From: Eopsaltria australis
Taxonomy: Eukaryota > Chordata > Aves > Passeriformes > Petroicidae
Length of the DNA stretch: 64,000 bases
Direction: 5' to 3'
Assembly: GCA_034509425.1 (NCBI GenBank)
Contig: JAVTVJ010000230.1
Span: 1,029,501-1,093,500, forward strand
In this document: in pieces, positions 1-13,291 of the stretch
How the letters are laid out: each line of letters starts with the position of its first letter
How positions within the stretch are numbered: position 1 is the first letter of the stretch
Position numbers and translations under genes: made by a program
The notes under the pieces: model-generated
Told to the model about the DNA's origin: nothing
Database searches by the model: none
The model's input: the letters and a program-made list of their open reading frames with translations, nothing else

Positions 1-1512
1 TATTTTATTTCATTGGCAGCTGGGCTGTTTTGATCTTTCATTTTCTTTTAAAAAGAATAACAAATAATACTGGAAATAGTAAGCAGGATCTACTTCTTCC
101 TCCCCAGTGTGAACTCACTGTTGAATTGCAAAACCAACAGAATGGATTTTTGCTCAGTCACAGTGTAGGTACCTGCTTCTCATCACCTAAGGGCAAGATT
201 CCTCAAATAATCCATAGTGAAGCCTAAGCCCGAAGAAGCAGCTCCCTGTCGAAGATCCTGTCTGTACAGTCCAGTGCCACTATGCCTCTGAAGGCACTGG
301 AACACCAGGTAGGTCACAGACAGCAGAAGCTTTTATCTTACTCTGGTGATCATTTAAAAACACCACTTCCAATCACTGCTTATTCTCCCACAGTTCTTCT
401 GTCATAAAAGATCAAGATGACTCAGTTGCCAGGTAAGCCAACATGAGGGGAACTGACTCAAAATCAAAAGGAAAAGAGTAAAGAATTTCACAGCACCCGA
501 TACTGCCTGTACCGATGGCAGAATACACTACAGCATCACCAGTCAGAATATATGAACCATTCTTTAGATCTGGATGAGAAATGATTGTCACTTGAATGTC
601 TCTTCCACCCTTTATTATTTTCCTTTATCTAGAAACAGTTGGAGTAAAGCAAAACAAACTGAATTTTCATTCTCACCCCAGGAAAACAATCTGGGGACTT
701 TATAGCCATCCTGGAAACCCATTCTTCTGGGGATGCAGACCCAGACTGCTCTCTCCAGACCTGAGCTTGATGGACACACAAAGGCATGCTCCAGTAGCCA
801 ATAACATACACACAATCAGGTCCTCTTGCCTCAAGAGCAGGTAATGCTCTGGAATACAGAACCTCATAGATGACCACTGTGAAGGTTTGAGAAAGAACGA
901 GTAACGGGGATTGGTCACACAGTCATGGTAGAGTGGATAAATCACTAAATCATTCATTTATATAGTACAAAACAGTTACAGTAATAACACTGTACATATG
1001 GTGAGGGGGCCAACTGGGGAAAAATGTTCTTCAGCACCCTGCACCATCATTCAAGAGCTGTTTTAACTTCTATCACTTACTAAAGCTACACAATACCTAA
1101 GTACATCAGCTTTCCACTTTCAGGAACCTGACTCCAACACCTTCTTTTCACTCTGCTGCCTGGAACTTAATGCTTTCAGCATCGGTTAGCAACATCCAGC
1201 AGGAGCTTCTAGGAAATCTGCTTTTAAAGGGGCTCTAAAAGTAAGGCTGAGGATTAAGATACTTCATCCAGAGGCTGGGGCTAACTGGACTAAAGGTAGC
1301 AAAGACATGGGCTGCCCATGAAGAAATGCAAAAGGCTTTTATGAGACGAATCGCTGGGTGACAAATTGATCAATGAAATGTAATGTAAGCAAATGTAAAG
1401 GGAAACATACGGAATCAACAATTCGGACTTTACATTTAAAATTATGGTCTTCAAGCTCATTACTGTACCAAGAGGAAGATCTCAATAGCACAGTGTGGGT
1501 AACAAACTTGCC

Positions 1513-1544
1513 AGATAAGTAATACAGATAAGTAATACAGATAA
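1513..1544. repeat. Short tandem repeat, 13-bp unit, about 2.5 copies
   Basis: The unit agataagtaatac occurs twice in perfect tandem and is followed by a partial third copy (agataa). It lies in AT-rich non-coding sequence and looks like ordinary replication slippage. No function is implied. Confidence 0.85.
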
Positions 1545-3790
1545 TAAGATAATATAACACATAAAGAAAGCCTCAGCTCAAAGAACAGTTGTCAGAAGAA
1601 AACAGCAAATTAAATGTTAGAAATCACTGTGAAAGTAGAGAGCGTGACTGCATCAATGCATAAATCCACAGAGCCCTTATACCTGGTTCTGATCCCACTT
1701 CTCAAATGGATATACAAATAGAAAAGACAAGGAAAAGAGTGGCAAGGATAATAAAAGCTGCAGAATGACTGCTGGACAGGAAACAATCAAATGTGCTGGC
1801 ATGGTCCCGTATGGAAGACAGGTCACAGGGAGGATACAACAGATACCTATCCAACTGGAAGTGGCATGGCAACAGTAACGGGATCCATTCACTGCTTCTT
1901 CCTATACAAGAGCTCAGAAGCACCACACAACATGAAGAGACCCCACACTCCCACACTCAAACAAGTGTAATGTACAGTACACCTTGAAGAAGGATGTCAC
2001 AGTGGATGCAAAGGTTTAAACAAGTTCTGTGACTGCATTCTTGAGGAAAAAATTGTGAAGGTCTACCAAGGAGGAAAACCTCTCTTCTGGCTCAGCAGGG
2101 CTAGAACAGTGTGTTTGTGTTCAGAACAGTATTTCAGAGGGTAATAGCCACATTCTTCAACTTCTGATGATACCTGAGACAAGGACGGGGCTAGATGAGC
2201 TTTAGGGGCTCATATGGCTCATCTCATGTCCTCTCTTAATCATCTGCCTTTCAGTGTGGACCAAGAAAATTGTGTACACAGATCCTCCTCCCCTCACAGC
2301 TCTGCAGGCTGAAAAAGCTTCTATCCTCAGCAGCTTGTCATTGCCTCATTGCTGGGGATCATATCAAATCTGTTAACTAGGGCTGCTTCTTTGTGCTCCT
2401 ACCTGTTTTAGTGAAAACAAACCCTACTTACAGTGACAGTATTATTTAAATCAATTAAGACAGTCCACTTCACTTTTTGAGGAATACAGGTTAAAGGTTC
2501 TCATCTGAACAGCTCAGTCACCATACTGGAGTAGGGAGGCAACAACCATCTGAAAAGGCAGAACAGACTACAGATCTGTCTTTCCACATTTTGTTCTTAC
2601 AAAAATGAGGAGTACCAAATCTCTCTGGCTCAGGAACTCACTGTTCGTGAATGAAGATGGTTGACAATTTTTCAAAATGTTCTTTTTATGATCCTGTTGG
2701 TTTTCATTTTCACTGTTTCTTTGTTGGACCCTTTTTCTCCACAGGAAGTTCAGGTTTGAAAAAAAACTAAAGAAAATCTCCACATCCAGTGTGAGATATC
2801 TGCCACTCTGTGATTAATTTAAATACTTTACTGAAAACATTATCAAAAGGGTTCTAAAAATTGGTTATGTCTGTGTGTGATAAAGAGTGATCTCTTTCCA
2901 GTAATATTTTTAGTATCTCAAATTTATTTCAGAGTGTGCACTATTATTCAAGAAGAGAAGCTCTTCCATATGCTTCAAAATGAACAATTTAAAGTTAAAA
3001 ATTTTCACTGAAATCATACTCACTCTTAGTCAACTCAATGCAAGTAAGGAAATACCCTGATCTGACTGCAAAATCATTGTCTGTATTTTTTATCTTTATA
3101 AGATGTGAATACTACTATCAGTGAAATATTAAAAGTAAATGATGATGCTTTCCATATTATTTTGACTTTTTTATTTGTAATCATCATATAGGGGAGATTT
3201 TTTCAAAAGCCTCCCTTGGTAGTTTCATGTTTAACTACTTGCATCAAATTGCAGCAATCCTCACCCAGTCTATCCAGAAAAGCATTTCTGCCCTTCAGAA
3301 TTCAACAAAGGAACCACCACCTTACAGCCTCTGCCTGTCTCTGTGGAAGGAAGCAGCACGGCCCTCAACGAACACCCTTGGGGATAAACATAAAAAAGAA
3401 AACTACGTGATTGCCTTTATACCCTATTTAATCAATCCACACCCTCCTTCATCAATCCAGCTAGCGTCAATAAGAAACTAAGGATGAAGATCAGGGCTGT
3501 CTGCTAATGACCAAAGCTGAAAATGTATCCCAGTTCATTAAACATTTTCACTGTTTCTGTCTTCAGAGTTGATAATATGTTTTCATAAGCAGGCAGGTTA
3601 TTAAAACCCAAACTTCCTGGTGAGAGCTGGGACATTATCCATTAACTTGTTTCTGCAGAGAACTGTCCACAGACAGCAGACAAAAAAGAGAATCTTTACC
3701 CCACTAACTGCTCATAAAAAAAGGCAAAAAGTGCTCCTCAAAAGACAGGCCTTCACAAAAACCCTGACATCTCAATTTAAATCTTGATGA

Positions 3791-3837
3791 AATCACAAAT
3801 AAGTAAGAACAATCACAAATAAGTAAGAATAAGTAAG
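3791..3837. repeat. Short tandem repeat, 20-bp unit, two copies plus a partial
   Basis: The 20-base unit aatcacaaataagtaagaac appears at 3791 and again at 3811 with its last base changed, followed by a further aagtaag echo. This is a slippage-type repeat in non-coding DNA. Confidence 0.85.
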
Positions 3838-3984
3838 GCCAACTACATACAAAGGCAGCATAACCACACATCTTTGTTGCACTATACAAAATTAAAGAGA
3901 ACAAGCACTTTAAAGAAACAGGGAAAAAAATTAAAATTTTAATAATTTTCTCTGTTAATTTTTTTTAATACTTCCAGGAGAATG

Positions 3985-4040
3985 TTCTTGTCTCAGGGTC
4001 TGCATCTGTAAAAGTAGGAAAACCTACTGGGGTGGGGAAA
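3985..4040 (+). mobile_element. Possible MIR-like SINE core remnant
   Basis: The segment tctcagggtctgcatctgta, followed by a run of A and 'aggaaaacctact', resembles the conserved part of MIR-type SINEs, where 'tcagtttcctcatctgtaaaatgggg' is followed by 'ataatacctac'. The resemblance covers only about 40 bases and is imperfect. MIR copies are known at low density in birds, so the call is plausible. Chance similarity is a real alternative, and the family was recalled from memory rather than aligned. Confidence 0.3.
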
Positions 4041-5748
4041 AAAAAAAAGAAGACTGACAGAAGTACTGTTCTCAGTGATTCATTTGAAAGTGCTGAACTC
4101 ATATTCAGGACCTGAAATCTAAGAACCACCAGCTGGGCTGGGATTCAAAATTACATTGAAAGAGTGATTTTTTGAGTTGGGAGACATTAAGTAGTGAAGG
4201 CAATTGCTTTTCTCACCTATTCCACAAGGAAACTAGGAAGAGAAACATGCAAGAATTAAGAAAAGAAGACTTAGTATTGTTGGACTACAGCATCTTGCAC
4301 TGCTGAACCAGAGGTCGCTTTAAGAAGGAACTTCAAAATTTTAAACAAATCTTTTACAGTGAATAATTTCAAGATGGAGGTGGAAGAAAGACAAAATAAA
4401 TAAGGTAAAATTGTGCATAGTAAATTAGTTAAAAAAGAATCTGTTTATGTACTGGGAGTTCATTTATATCAAGAGGGGCAAGAAAAGGTCCTGCCAAGTA
4501 TCAGCATTACTGCCAAGTGAAGGAAGAGGGAGTCCCTGGAATAAGTATATGAGGGAATATCTATAGGTCATGTATACCAAGCATGGAGAAAGCCTGCAAC
4601 CAAAGGAACTACATGGACACATACTCCTGTACACTGCATAAGGAATGCAGAGGGTCACAGACCTCTTCTATTTCAGCTCAGGAGTGATTAAAAAATGCTG
4701 TCAGCTATCCACAGCCAGCTGGGGAGAGGCCTGGTGGGCAGGATTCTCTCTAAGTCCTTTAGTATCACTGGTCTATGCAATATACATTAATTTAATCCGC
4801 ACTGCAGAATGTGCTACCTAAAACCAAGGGGTGGCAAACCAGGTACTGATTCCTAAGAGCCAAGCACTGCTAAAGACCAGCTGCAGCCAGCGTGCAGGAA
4901 GGAAAGGAACAGGGCTCTTATGGGTGTAAGTGGCAAGAGAAATGTGTGCAAGTTAGCAACCCAACAACACAAATGGACTTCAGGATCAGACAGAATTTTC
5001 AGCAAAACACACAACAGGAGTGTGTAAAATAAAGCAGGCCTCATCTGCTTTAACTCAGCCTTCACCCTTCTCAGCACACATGGGCACAAATGAGCCTCCC
5101 TCCTGGAGACAATGACAGCACAGGGCTGCATCCATTCCAGAGTAAATTACTCCCTCTCTTTGCATAATTTACAGTAGTCTACCTTACAGTCAAAAATTAT
5201 AGCAACCTGCATCTTCCAGGTATTTACAACCATGAAGTAACTGGAGTTGAGTAAGAGAATTGTGATGAAAAGAAGAAAAGCTACAGAAAGCTCAAACAAA
5301 AGATCAAAAGGGCTCTGCCAGTGTAATAAGTGTAACAGTAAACACTCTAATTTCTTCATCATATTACTGGAAGTGGCGTTGCTATGGTAAACAAATTAAT
5401 ATTTTTAATTCAATTTACTTAAAACTACCTATGACCTCCATTTACTTTTGCTGTTTCTCCCAGTTTGAACAATGAAAAGCAATAAAGCAAGTTTCACTTT
5501 TGCTTCCAGCCAGTTTCACTTTCAGAAAAGACTATTTATTTGTTAAAAAAACCCCCACAGGTCGATTTCATTGGAATCAAAAGCTGCACACATTACTGTT
5601 GACCTCTGATTCAATAAAAGGTTTATGGAACACTTAGGTCTAGGTTAAATTAAGTTGACAGAGTTTTGATAACAAATACTCAATTGATTTACAGAGAAAT
5701 TAATTTAGTCCAAAGTGTAAGTACAGCCATTTGTTAAAATTGCAAATG
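4041..5748. other. Non-coding stretch, nothing recognised
   Basis: AT-rich sequence with short A and T runs. The longest open frame (minus strand, 4853-5131, 92 codons) has no recognisable domain and no supporting gene structure. No RNA gene is seen. Confidence 0.55.
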
Positions 5749-5960
5749 ATAGAATTTCACAGAATCACAAAATTATTGAGGCTGGAAGGCACCTTTGGAG
5801 ACTGCTCAGTTCAAGCCTCTGCTCAAAGTAGGGTCAACAAGAACACTCATGGCTGTGTCTAGTCCAGTTTTGAGTGTCGCCAAGGGCAGAGACTCCACAA
5901 CATTTCATGGCAATCTGTTTCAGTGCTCATTCACCCTTACAATTAAAAACTTTTTTTTTT
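5749..5960 (-). mobile_element. CR1 LINE, 5'-truncated 3' end
   Basis: Read on the plus strand, the segment opens with 'agaatttcacagaatcacaa', the reverse complement of the CR1 terminal ATTCTRTG-type repeats. It continues with the antisense CR1 3' end: 'gaggctggaaggcacctttggag', 'caagcctctgctcaaagtag', 'gactccacaacatttc' and 'gtttcagtgctcattcaccc'. This order is diagnostic of a CR1 copy inserted on the minus strand and truncated after about 210 bases, as most CR1 copies are. It carries no coding capacity. A T10 run at 5951-5960 marks the far edge. Substitutions against the remembered consensus suggest an old insertion. CR1 is a non-LTR retrotransposon that moves by target-primed reverse transcription. 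Confidence 0.9.
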
Positions 5961-6274
5961 AATGTGTAAGTGGAATTTTCTGTATTTCAGTTTGTACCTT
6001 TTGTCAGTTGTTTTTTTGCCTGCGTGATTCTGAGAAGAGCCTGGCTCTTTATCCTTCATACCCTCCCGAGCAGTGGGCCCACATTTTCCTTTGCCTTCTT
6101 TGTGCTGACAATGCACCTGCATTCTTGCCACTCTTTACCAGATCCAAGTCTCCAAGGGCTTTAGCTTCCCTCACTCCATCCTTGTACCTCTGAAGTCCTC
6201 CTGGGTGACTCCTTTCACCTCTTGTACGCTTCTTTGTTTCTTTGCTAACAGAAATTTAAGGTACACAGAAAGCT
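5961..6274. other. Short non-coding gap between CR1 and the CpG patch
   Basis: A T- and C-rich stretch with no recognisable element. Two overlapping plus-strand frames of about 60 codons are not credible genes. Confidence 0.5.
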
Positions 6275-6425
6275 ACAGCTGAGATCGCGGCACAGCGCCC
6301 CCTGCAGGCGCGGGGGAACCATCGCTCCCGCCCTGCCCGGCCGGGAGCCACCAGCGCCCCTGCCGGCTGAGAGCGGAACTGCACCGAGGGGAAGGAGCCT
6401 GCGGCCCAGAGAAGGCTGGGACTGG
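6275..6425. promoter_or_regulatory. Isolated CpG-dense GC-rich patch, candidate regulatory element
   Basis: Roughly fourteen CpG dinucleotides fall between 6285 and 6402, while the flanking kilobases are AT-rich and nearly CpG-free. The patch is too short for a classical CpG island but stands out sharply. It contains a near-consensus CTCF-like motif on the minus strand (6294-6308) and a second, degenerate GC box of similar composition at 6353-6366. A 61-codon minus-strand open frame spans the patch but is probably a by-product of high GC content. Possible identities are a small promoter or insulator, a decayed GC-rich repeat, or an unmethylated first exon of a non-coding RNA. The sequence alone does not choose between them. 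Confidence 0.4.
6294..6308 (-). promoter_or_regulatory. CTCF-like binding motif
   Basis: On the minus strand this reads CCTGCAGGGGGCGCT. Against the vertebrate CTCF core CCASYAGRKGGCRSY it matches at 14 of 15 positions, the exception being T for A at position 3. CTCF is a zinc-finger protein that anchors chromatin loops and insulates enhancers. Its position inside a CpG-dense patch adds plausibility, but motif presence does not show occupancy. Confidence 0.45.
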
Positions 6426-9400
6426 AGTCCTGGTTCATCAAATGTTTGTGAAACTGTAACTTTCTTTCAGATTTGGATTATTTCTGAGAAAAGAAACCCA
6501 CCACACACACACATACAGCCAAAATGACATAGTTGGTTTCTATTTCCCATTACCCTTCCTACTTTAACTCCTTATACAAATGTAGGTTTAGAGTAAGCAC
6601 CTTCACCAGGTGTGTCATTAGGAACGTATACAAGGGGTAGATATTGGAAAGATTTTTAAGAATTCAGAGCTGTTGTAACTCATCTAGTTCTTTGACCATT
6701 TGAAAATGTCTTTTATGATTAAAACCTTCTCCCCTACCCAAATATATGTCCTTGAAAATTGAACAAATCTTATTTTTATTGTGTTTTCTTCCAGATTTTA
6801 CCACAGCAATCTGGGCACCTGCCCAAAATGTATAAATTAAAATCTCATGCAGCATAGCATCAGCAACACAAAGAAGCAGCTAAAATATTTGCTCTTTGTA
6901 TCTGCCCTGAATCCAAACTTTGGCACACCCCACGTCACACATCTGCTCCTACCCAGCTGGTGCAGCAGAGGTGGCTGTGTTTGTGTAGGAAGTCGGAGCC
7001 GCTCGCACCAAGGAGCACTCGCACAGCTGGCTTGGCCCCAGGAAGGCAACGCTCTCCCTTGGAAGAGGAACTGAAACTATGCCTAGGGAAGCCTGCTTTG
7101 CCTCTGACCAAACTAGCTGTCTTAAGGAAATGCCAGACCTTACTGCACCAGGGTCAAATGCAGAATTATGTGGCAGTTTGATAAGCTACAGTACACTAAT
7201 TTATTGGCTATTTTAAAAAATGTAGAGGAAATTTTATTACGGATTACTTTGCTTTCCTGAAAACTTTTTATAATTAGGAACATCTGGAAGACATTTCAAT
7301 ATATCATAAACAAGAGGAAATCCAAAGCACGTGACTTCTAAGAAAATGATGCAAATACCCTTCTATGCCAAAATTTACAGTAATCTGTTTTTCTTATTTT
7401 GCTAGGGGGGCGGGGAAGGGAGAATGAATGAAGGACGAGTCAACAAGGAGAAAACTACTAGTGTAGAGAAATATTAGGTACCACTCTTTCATGAAACATA
7501 CTATTTTTTATAAAACCCAAAATTGCTAAAATAAATTTGGCTTCTTGTTGCCACTCTCCCCCTCCCACCAATTAGTTTCCAGGGAATAGCACTCTGGAGT
7601 GGATAAATGATGACATCAATTCTGACAATATTAGGAGGCTATGACTGAGAAAGAAGGAAAGGAATAAGAATATGTTTTGGATGACTGGAGGTAAAGGAAA
7701 CCACTGGTTTGACCTGATGAGTACTATACTTTTTAATTAAAATCACTAAATATCTGTAACTTCTATGACAGTTCTTCAGGAAATAAAACAAAACACCAAC
7801 ACAGTTCAACATATTAATAAATATCTTAGTTTGAGTAATCTGCTGTCTCATAAAACACAGTAGGATTTATTGGCTCTAAAAACAAACACAGCCAAAGAGC
7901 TTTACAAGAAACCTCCAACAGATTTACTAAAACCCCCAACAATAACTAAGTCCATAGAAAATGAAATAATTCACAAGAAAAATGATGAAAATGTTCATAA
8001 CCAAATGTAAAATTCATAAGAAACTTAAAACTACTGTTGGGTTCACTGGGAAGATGCAGAAAAACTGTCAAGAGTTCAAGGGGGCTTATGTTTAGAATTT
8101 CAGTTGAGGGCATGGGCAACTATCATCAAGTTTATATGGCCTCTAGCTGCAACTTCACCCAAAATTACTATTTGAATCCAGAACTTTCAATCAGTCCTAG
8201 GGTTGGGTTTATCCAGATCTGTTGCTCTTGAGAACGAAGTTGTTGTGATATAGAAATTATTTTCCTTTCACTTTGTAGAGCAGAGGGTGAGAGAAATGCA
8301 AACTAACAGGAGAGTGGCCATGGCAAATCTGGGCTGAGAGCAATGACCAGCCCACAGTCACCCATAAACTGTGGGCTTGCTAGAGCTGTTCTGTGTTGAT
8401 CCAGCAGCTCTTTCCCAGAGAAGGCTGCAAAGCAGAATGGAATGATGTGCACTGATTGCTTTCTTCTGGTCTTGCCCACCTTCCTTCTATGACAGCTCAT
8501 GGCTGCCCAGTCAGAGGAGCACAAGAACATCCTTAACTGGGGAGGTCTTAACATGGGCCAGAGGGAGTGAAGCCACATCCCTGGTGTATGTGGAGAGCAG
8601 CTCCATGGCTAAATCCTAGAACTTGGGGTACGCCACCTCCCTGTTTATTGAAATCAGATTTTATTATTAAAGCCACTTTGTGCTAGACCACTGATATTTT
8701 ACTGTCCCTTACTTTTCTAATCAGTTTTAGAAGTAATAAAATAATTGCAAAATTGGTCATTTACATTTTTCAGATTATGAGCATGGGGCATCTAAACTAT
8801 TCTTACATGTTAGAACAAATTTTACAAATCCTACCTTTCAATGGTACTGTTTCAGGTTTTTTACAGACTCAGGTATAGCTTACTCACACTCACATCACAT
8901 TTTAGCAGTTTTTCCCCCAGTACTTAAAACTTTCTTTAAAAAACAAAGTAAAATAATTTTTTAAAAATGTGGTAAGAATTTAAAAAAAACAACAGCAATT
9001 CCTCCAGCCTAAAATAAGCACTAATTATGAAATTATAATATGTCAAATTTTAATAGAGAATGCAGCACTTGCTGGTGAACTGTACTATGTAATTTTGGGA
9101 AGAGTTGACGAACTATGTTCTCACAATTTCAAAGGCATTTATTTTGTTGAAATAACTTTAGGTTATGTACTTTGTGAAATTAATGTCTTTTACTAGCACT
9201 ATGTACAAAGAAGGCCCAATTCTGATTGAGCACTCTGATTACCACTGTAATGTTGCCATTGCATCAAAATAGGATAAATACTAAGGTCTTTTTATTTCCT
9301 TGTATTTTGAAAATAAAACATTTTGGAGTGAGAAAAAAAATTATGTTCTTAAACAATACACGATGTGTAATTAATTGTAATTATTTGCAGGGAAGGAATT

Positions 9401-12400
9401 GTGATAATGTTCTGAATTTTTTTTCCCTTTAATGAGCATCTGTGGACCAAGTCAGAGTTCTGGCAATATATTTAATAATCACATTTATCAATGCAAACAG
9501 GCATTGATACTCTTTCTGCAGATGAATAATACCTGAATTATGCTTTGCATAATATCAAGTATGTTTGCATTTTTTATGAACAATTTTGATCTTAAAGGTT
9601 GCTTGCAAAGTAAAACATTTATTATTAGCAATGAAGATTGTGCTTGGCCATTTAATGACCTGATACTGTATCTGTTCTTTGTTTTTCAATGAACTGATAA
9701 TTTTTAGGGAACCAGCCAACCTTTACCTAAACAAAAACTGTTCATGTAAATGTTGGCAAGTAGTACAATGGGATGTGAATTTTCTTGAACGAAGCACAAT
9801 TCTGACAAATGTTCAAAAACATTGTCTGGGCACTATTCAACCAGCTCTTGTACATGGTATTTTTAGTGTAATGGAAAAGACTCATTAACATTTTCCTATG
9901 AGAAATCTGAGTTTGTAAGGAAATTATATTTCCATGGCATTATCACAAATTGAATCCCTTTATCCAAAATAAATTAAACATTTGTTTCCTGGAGTACAAT
10001 ACTGGAATGAAAGAACAAGTCAAATGGCTTAATCAATAACTTTTTAATTTTAGGACTTGTCAGCTTTCCCTCCCTATTTCAGGTTTTTCCCTTCTAGCAT
10101 CAATGATGACAGATTGAAGGGATATGTAAATGGGTGAAATGTCTCAAACTTGCAATACAGTTGGAAAATAGAATTTCATTTGGGAAATTTCACCTCTGCA
10201 GAAAAGTGTAAAAAAAGTTCTAAGGTGTAATTGCAACAGGTGAAACAATCCCCTGTCCTAATAGCACCTGTCAAGGACATACTGGCACTGGCATTTTGTT
10301 CATACTGGCACAGAAACCATCACTGAGGAAAGGAGGAGAGAGCTGATGCCACAGTACCAGCCCCCCCACCTCTGACAAGGCAAGGCCGGTCATGGTGGGG
10401 TTTTTTACTGACATGATTGACTATTTGCAATGACAGCCACTGCCTTTGGGCAGCACTAACATGATTCTTCTCATGGAGAGTAACACTGTCTGGCGGGCAC
10501 CAACAAGAGGGACCCGCAAAATTCTATACTACCATGGCTAATTTTGGAAGAGGTCATTCCTGCCTGTGACCTCTCATTGACATCCAGGTGGTTCTGAGGC
10601 AGTAAGCATAATTTTTGCACATGTTGCTATTTCTAATACTGCACTTTTATTTTGGGGTGATGTTGCACTAAAAAGAGAACCTGAGCAAGTGCTTCCCTGA
10701 ACTGGATCTTGGGTGTCCAGACAATACAATGAATTGGTTTAGGTTTTGATCATGAATAACAAGTGCATAGATGAAAAGACTCCATATGATTACAGAAAAA
10801 ATAGCATGGTTGTCTCTAACACTGAAATGACACATGATCTATAGGAAACACATTTAGAAATCGAGTGCTAAAAATAACAGTGCAGTGCTGTGCAGTAAGA
10901 AGAAAATAGTTACTCTTCTCCCTTAATCATAGAAGAGTAACATTCCTATCCAGGGAGGTTGGACTGGAATCGAATCACCCCCCTCTTGTGTGGTTTCCTG
11001 ACAGATGATCAGTTCATTTTTAACTCTTCAGGAGTGCAGTCAGGTTATGGTACTTTAACATCCTGTCTTCTGTTTATTTCTTTCACCCTGCTTTTCCTAC
11101 TCCCACTGTGCTGCGTCTGATCTGCCCTCGCCATACTGCCTCTTCATTTAATCACGCATCAGAAGTCTCCTTCTACCCTCCCATCTCACCACACTGAGTC
11201 TAATTTTCTCATTCACAGAGGAGGCTGTCCTCTCCTCCCTGCTTTAATTATGACTATGCATTAAAAATAAAAATAATAAAAGCTCATTTTCCTGAGACAT
11301 AAGTTATTGATGCTCTGGCCCTGGAGAAATACACACACTTTTATCTGAAGTAATTTTAAACATTTTGTTTTTACCAAAAATATGTATTTAAGTAAATGAG
11401 AGCTGGGAATGTACCTTCTTTTTTGGCTGCCTGGCCCCCTTGGAGCTTTGCCTTGGGTGTGTAACTGAGAGACGGCCATTCATGCATGAAGAATAGAGGC
11501 TTAATTAATTGGATTGGAATTGTAAAATGGTGTACTTGATGTGGGTAAGGCACATTCCACACTTTTCCCCCATAAAGATTGTGACATTTTTGTGGAAGTG
11601 TTGAAGAGTGGGTCCAGGAGCCATCAGATGGATGAGACTTCATTAAATAGGTACAGCAGGGAACCCCTAGTCCTGTATCTCACACAGATTTTTCCCCACG
11701 CATTCATTTAATTAACTCTCAATCTGTATCTATGGTTCCAGAACAATTCTATTTAATTTTTATGTTACATGTTATATGTAATTTATAGTACATAATAAAT
11801 AGTCTGTAAGAGGTGGAGCCATGAATGGTTTGAAACAGGTTTTCCATGTCCAAACGAAGCTGACACAAATAATTTTTCATTTCTGCCAAAATTAAGGTTC
11901 CATTTTTTTCTTTTCAACCCTGAAAAATGTTGTTAAAAAATCCCAAATCATTCAGGAAAGTTTATCAGGTTTCAATAAAATAGTGCCTTCATTGTTAGTA
12001 ACTGCTTATTTCAATCATTCATGAAATGGCTCCTTTCTACAATATAAGCATTGCATACAAAATAAAAATATATGGCTTCAAAATTCTGTTTAATGATATT
12101 TATTATAAAAATAAATTAAAAGGCATTTTGGGCCCTCTTTCATTTCCTCATAAAGTGAACTTTGCCTCTTTTTAAAATATACTAGTTCTGTGGTGGGGAA
12201 ATCAGTCTCAGGAACGTTTCTTGTACTCTGCTACATTTTAGAATGGGAAGGAATAGGTTCTGAGAGGCAACTTCATCCACTCGAAATGAGAAATTATTGT
12301 TTTGTGGTCAGCAAGTATTTTAGAAAACAATGGTAATTGATTTTTCTCCAAAAATGTGTCCTGTAAGATCACTTGTTGTTTTCTTTTGGTTTTCCAAGAC

Positions 12401-13290
12401 CTGTATCTTCCAAAGTTCCATGAAGCACCCTGTCATATGTGGCAGTCCCTAAGTTTGCTCCGTCTTGAGGTATTTTAAGATTGGAATACACGTTGTTGCT
12501 CTTGGAGTGTGCAATCCACAGTCAATGAGCGTTTTTTAATGACCTTTCTTGCAAGATCAAAGTGTAAACAACATGCTTATCATCCTTATCTCCCTGTGGA
12601 CAGTGGCCCTGGAAAAATTTTTTTTCTCTCTCATCCAAGATATTTCAGTGTGCAGACCTTAATCAGTAATATCCTTTTTCTTTGAAGCCACTGAGCTTTA
12701 CAAAGCTGTTCCTCATGTTCCGAACACTTTGAATTAGAAAAATAGAAGGACATATGATAAGCCATAAATGCTTAACAGCAGAGGAACATTTGGTAGCATT
12801 CATCAAGGTCTCCTTCATTTTCTGTCAGTGATATGGTTTATACACTAGTGGGACCAGAATTCTATCATTCCTTATGAAGGTGAGGGGTAGGTTTTTATTC
12901 CTGCATCACACCTATAAATGTCATATTAGTTACTCAAACAGGCTGATGTGAATACTTGAGTACTTCCCGAAGTTAGCTATTGCAAGCTGTTTTGAAGTCT
13001 TGAATTGCTACCACCTAGAGATGTTAGGTTGTAATAATTATGATATGCAGTGACACTTGTGGTCTAAAATAAAGACTGGTTTGAACCCTTTAAAAGGGCA
13101 CTAGAAAACTCACTTTCCCCTTCCCACTGTTATGTGGGACCAAGGATTTCATCACCATTCTGTAGGGGTCTGAAGCCCAAATGCTGCATGTGCTGAGCAA
13201 CTTTGAAAATTTAGCTATTATTGTAGCTAATCAACTAATGTACATATAGCCCCACCTCATATAAATTATGTAAACATCTTGGTTCTACAA
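6426..13290. other. Long non-coding stretch with few repeats
   Basis: Nearly 7 kb without a recognisable gene or transposon. A mildly GC-richer patch lies at about 6940-7075. The stretches at about 8980-10050 and 11700-12800 are very AT-rich, free of recognisable repeats and free of long homopolymers. That texture is compatible with conserved non-coding sequence, but this is only an impression. Open frames are all short (at most about 90 codons) and unrecognised. Confidence 0.5.
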
Positions 13291-13291
13291 G

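Larger units (their letters stand above)
1..3984. other. AT-rich non-coding stretch, no gene seen
   Basis: No exon, RNA gene or transposon can be supported here. Open frames on both strands are under about 90 codons, overlap one another on opposite strands and have no recognisable domain. The only structured sequence is two short tandem repeats, listed separately at 1513 and 3791. The stretch could be intergenic or intronic; the sequence alone does not decide. Confidence 0.6.

Noticed and set aside
4817..4870. 'ggggtggcaaacc' resembling the terminal inverted repeat of hAT/Charlie-type transposons
   Set aside because: The match is one short word. No partner inverted repeat or 8-bp target-site duplication was found.
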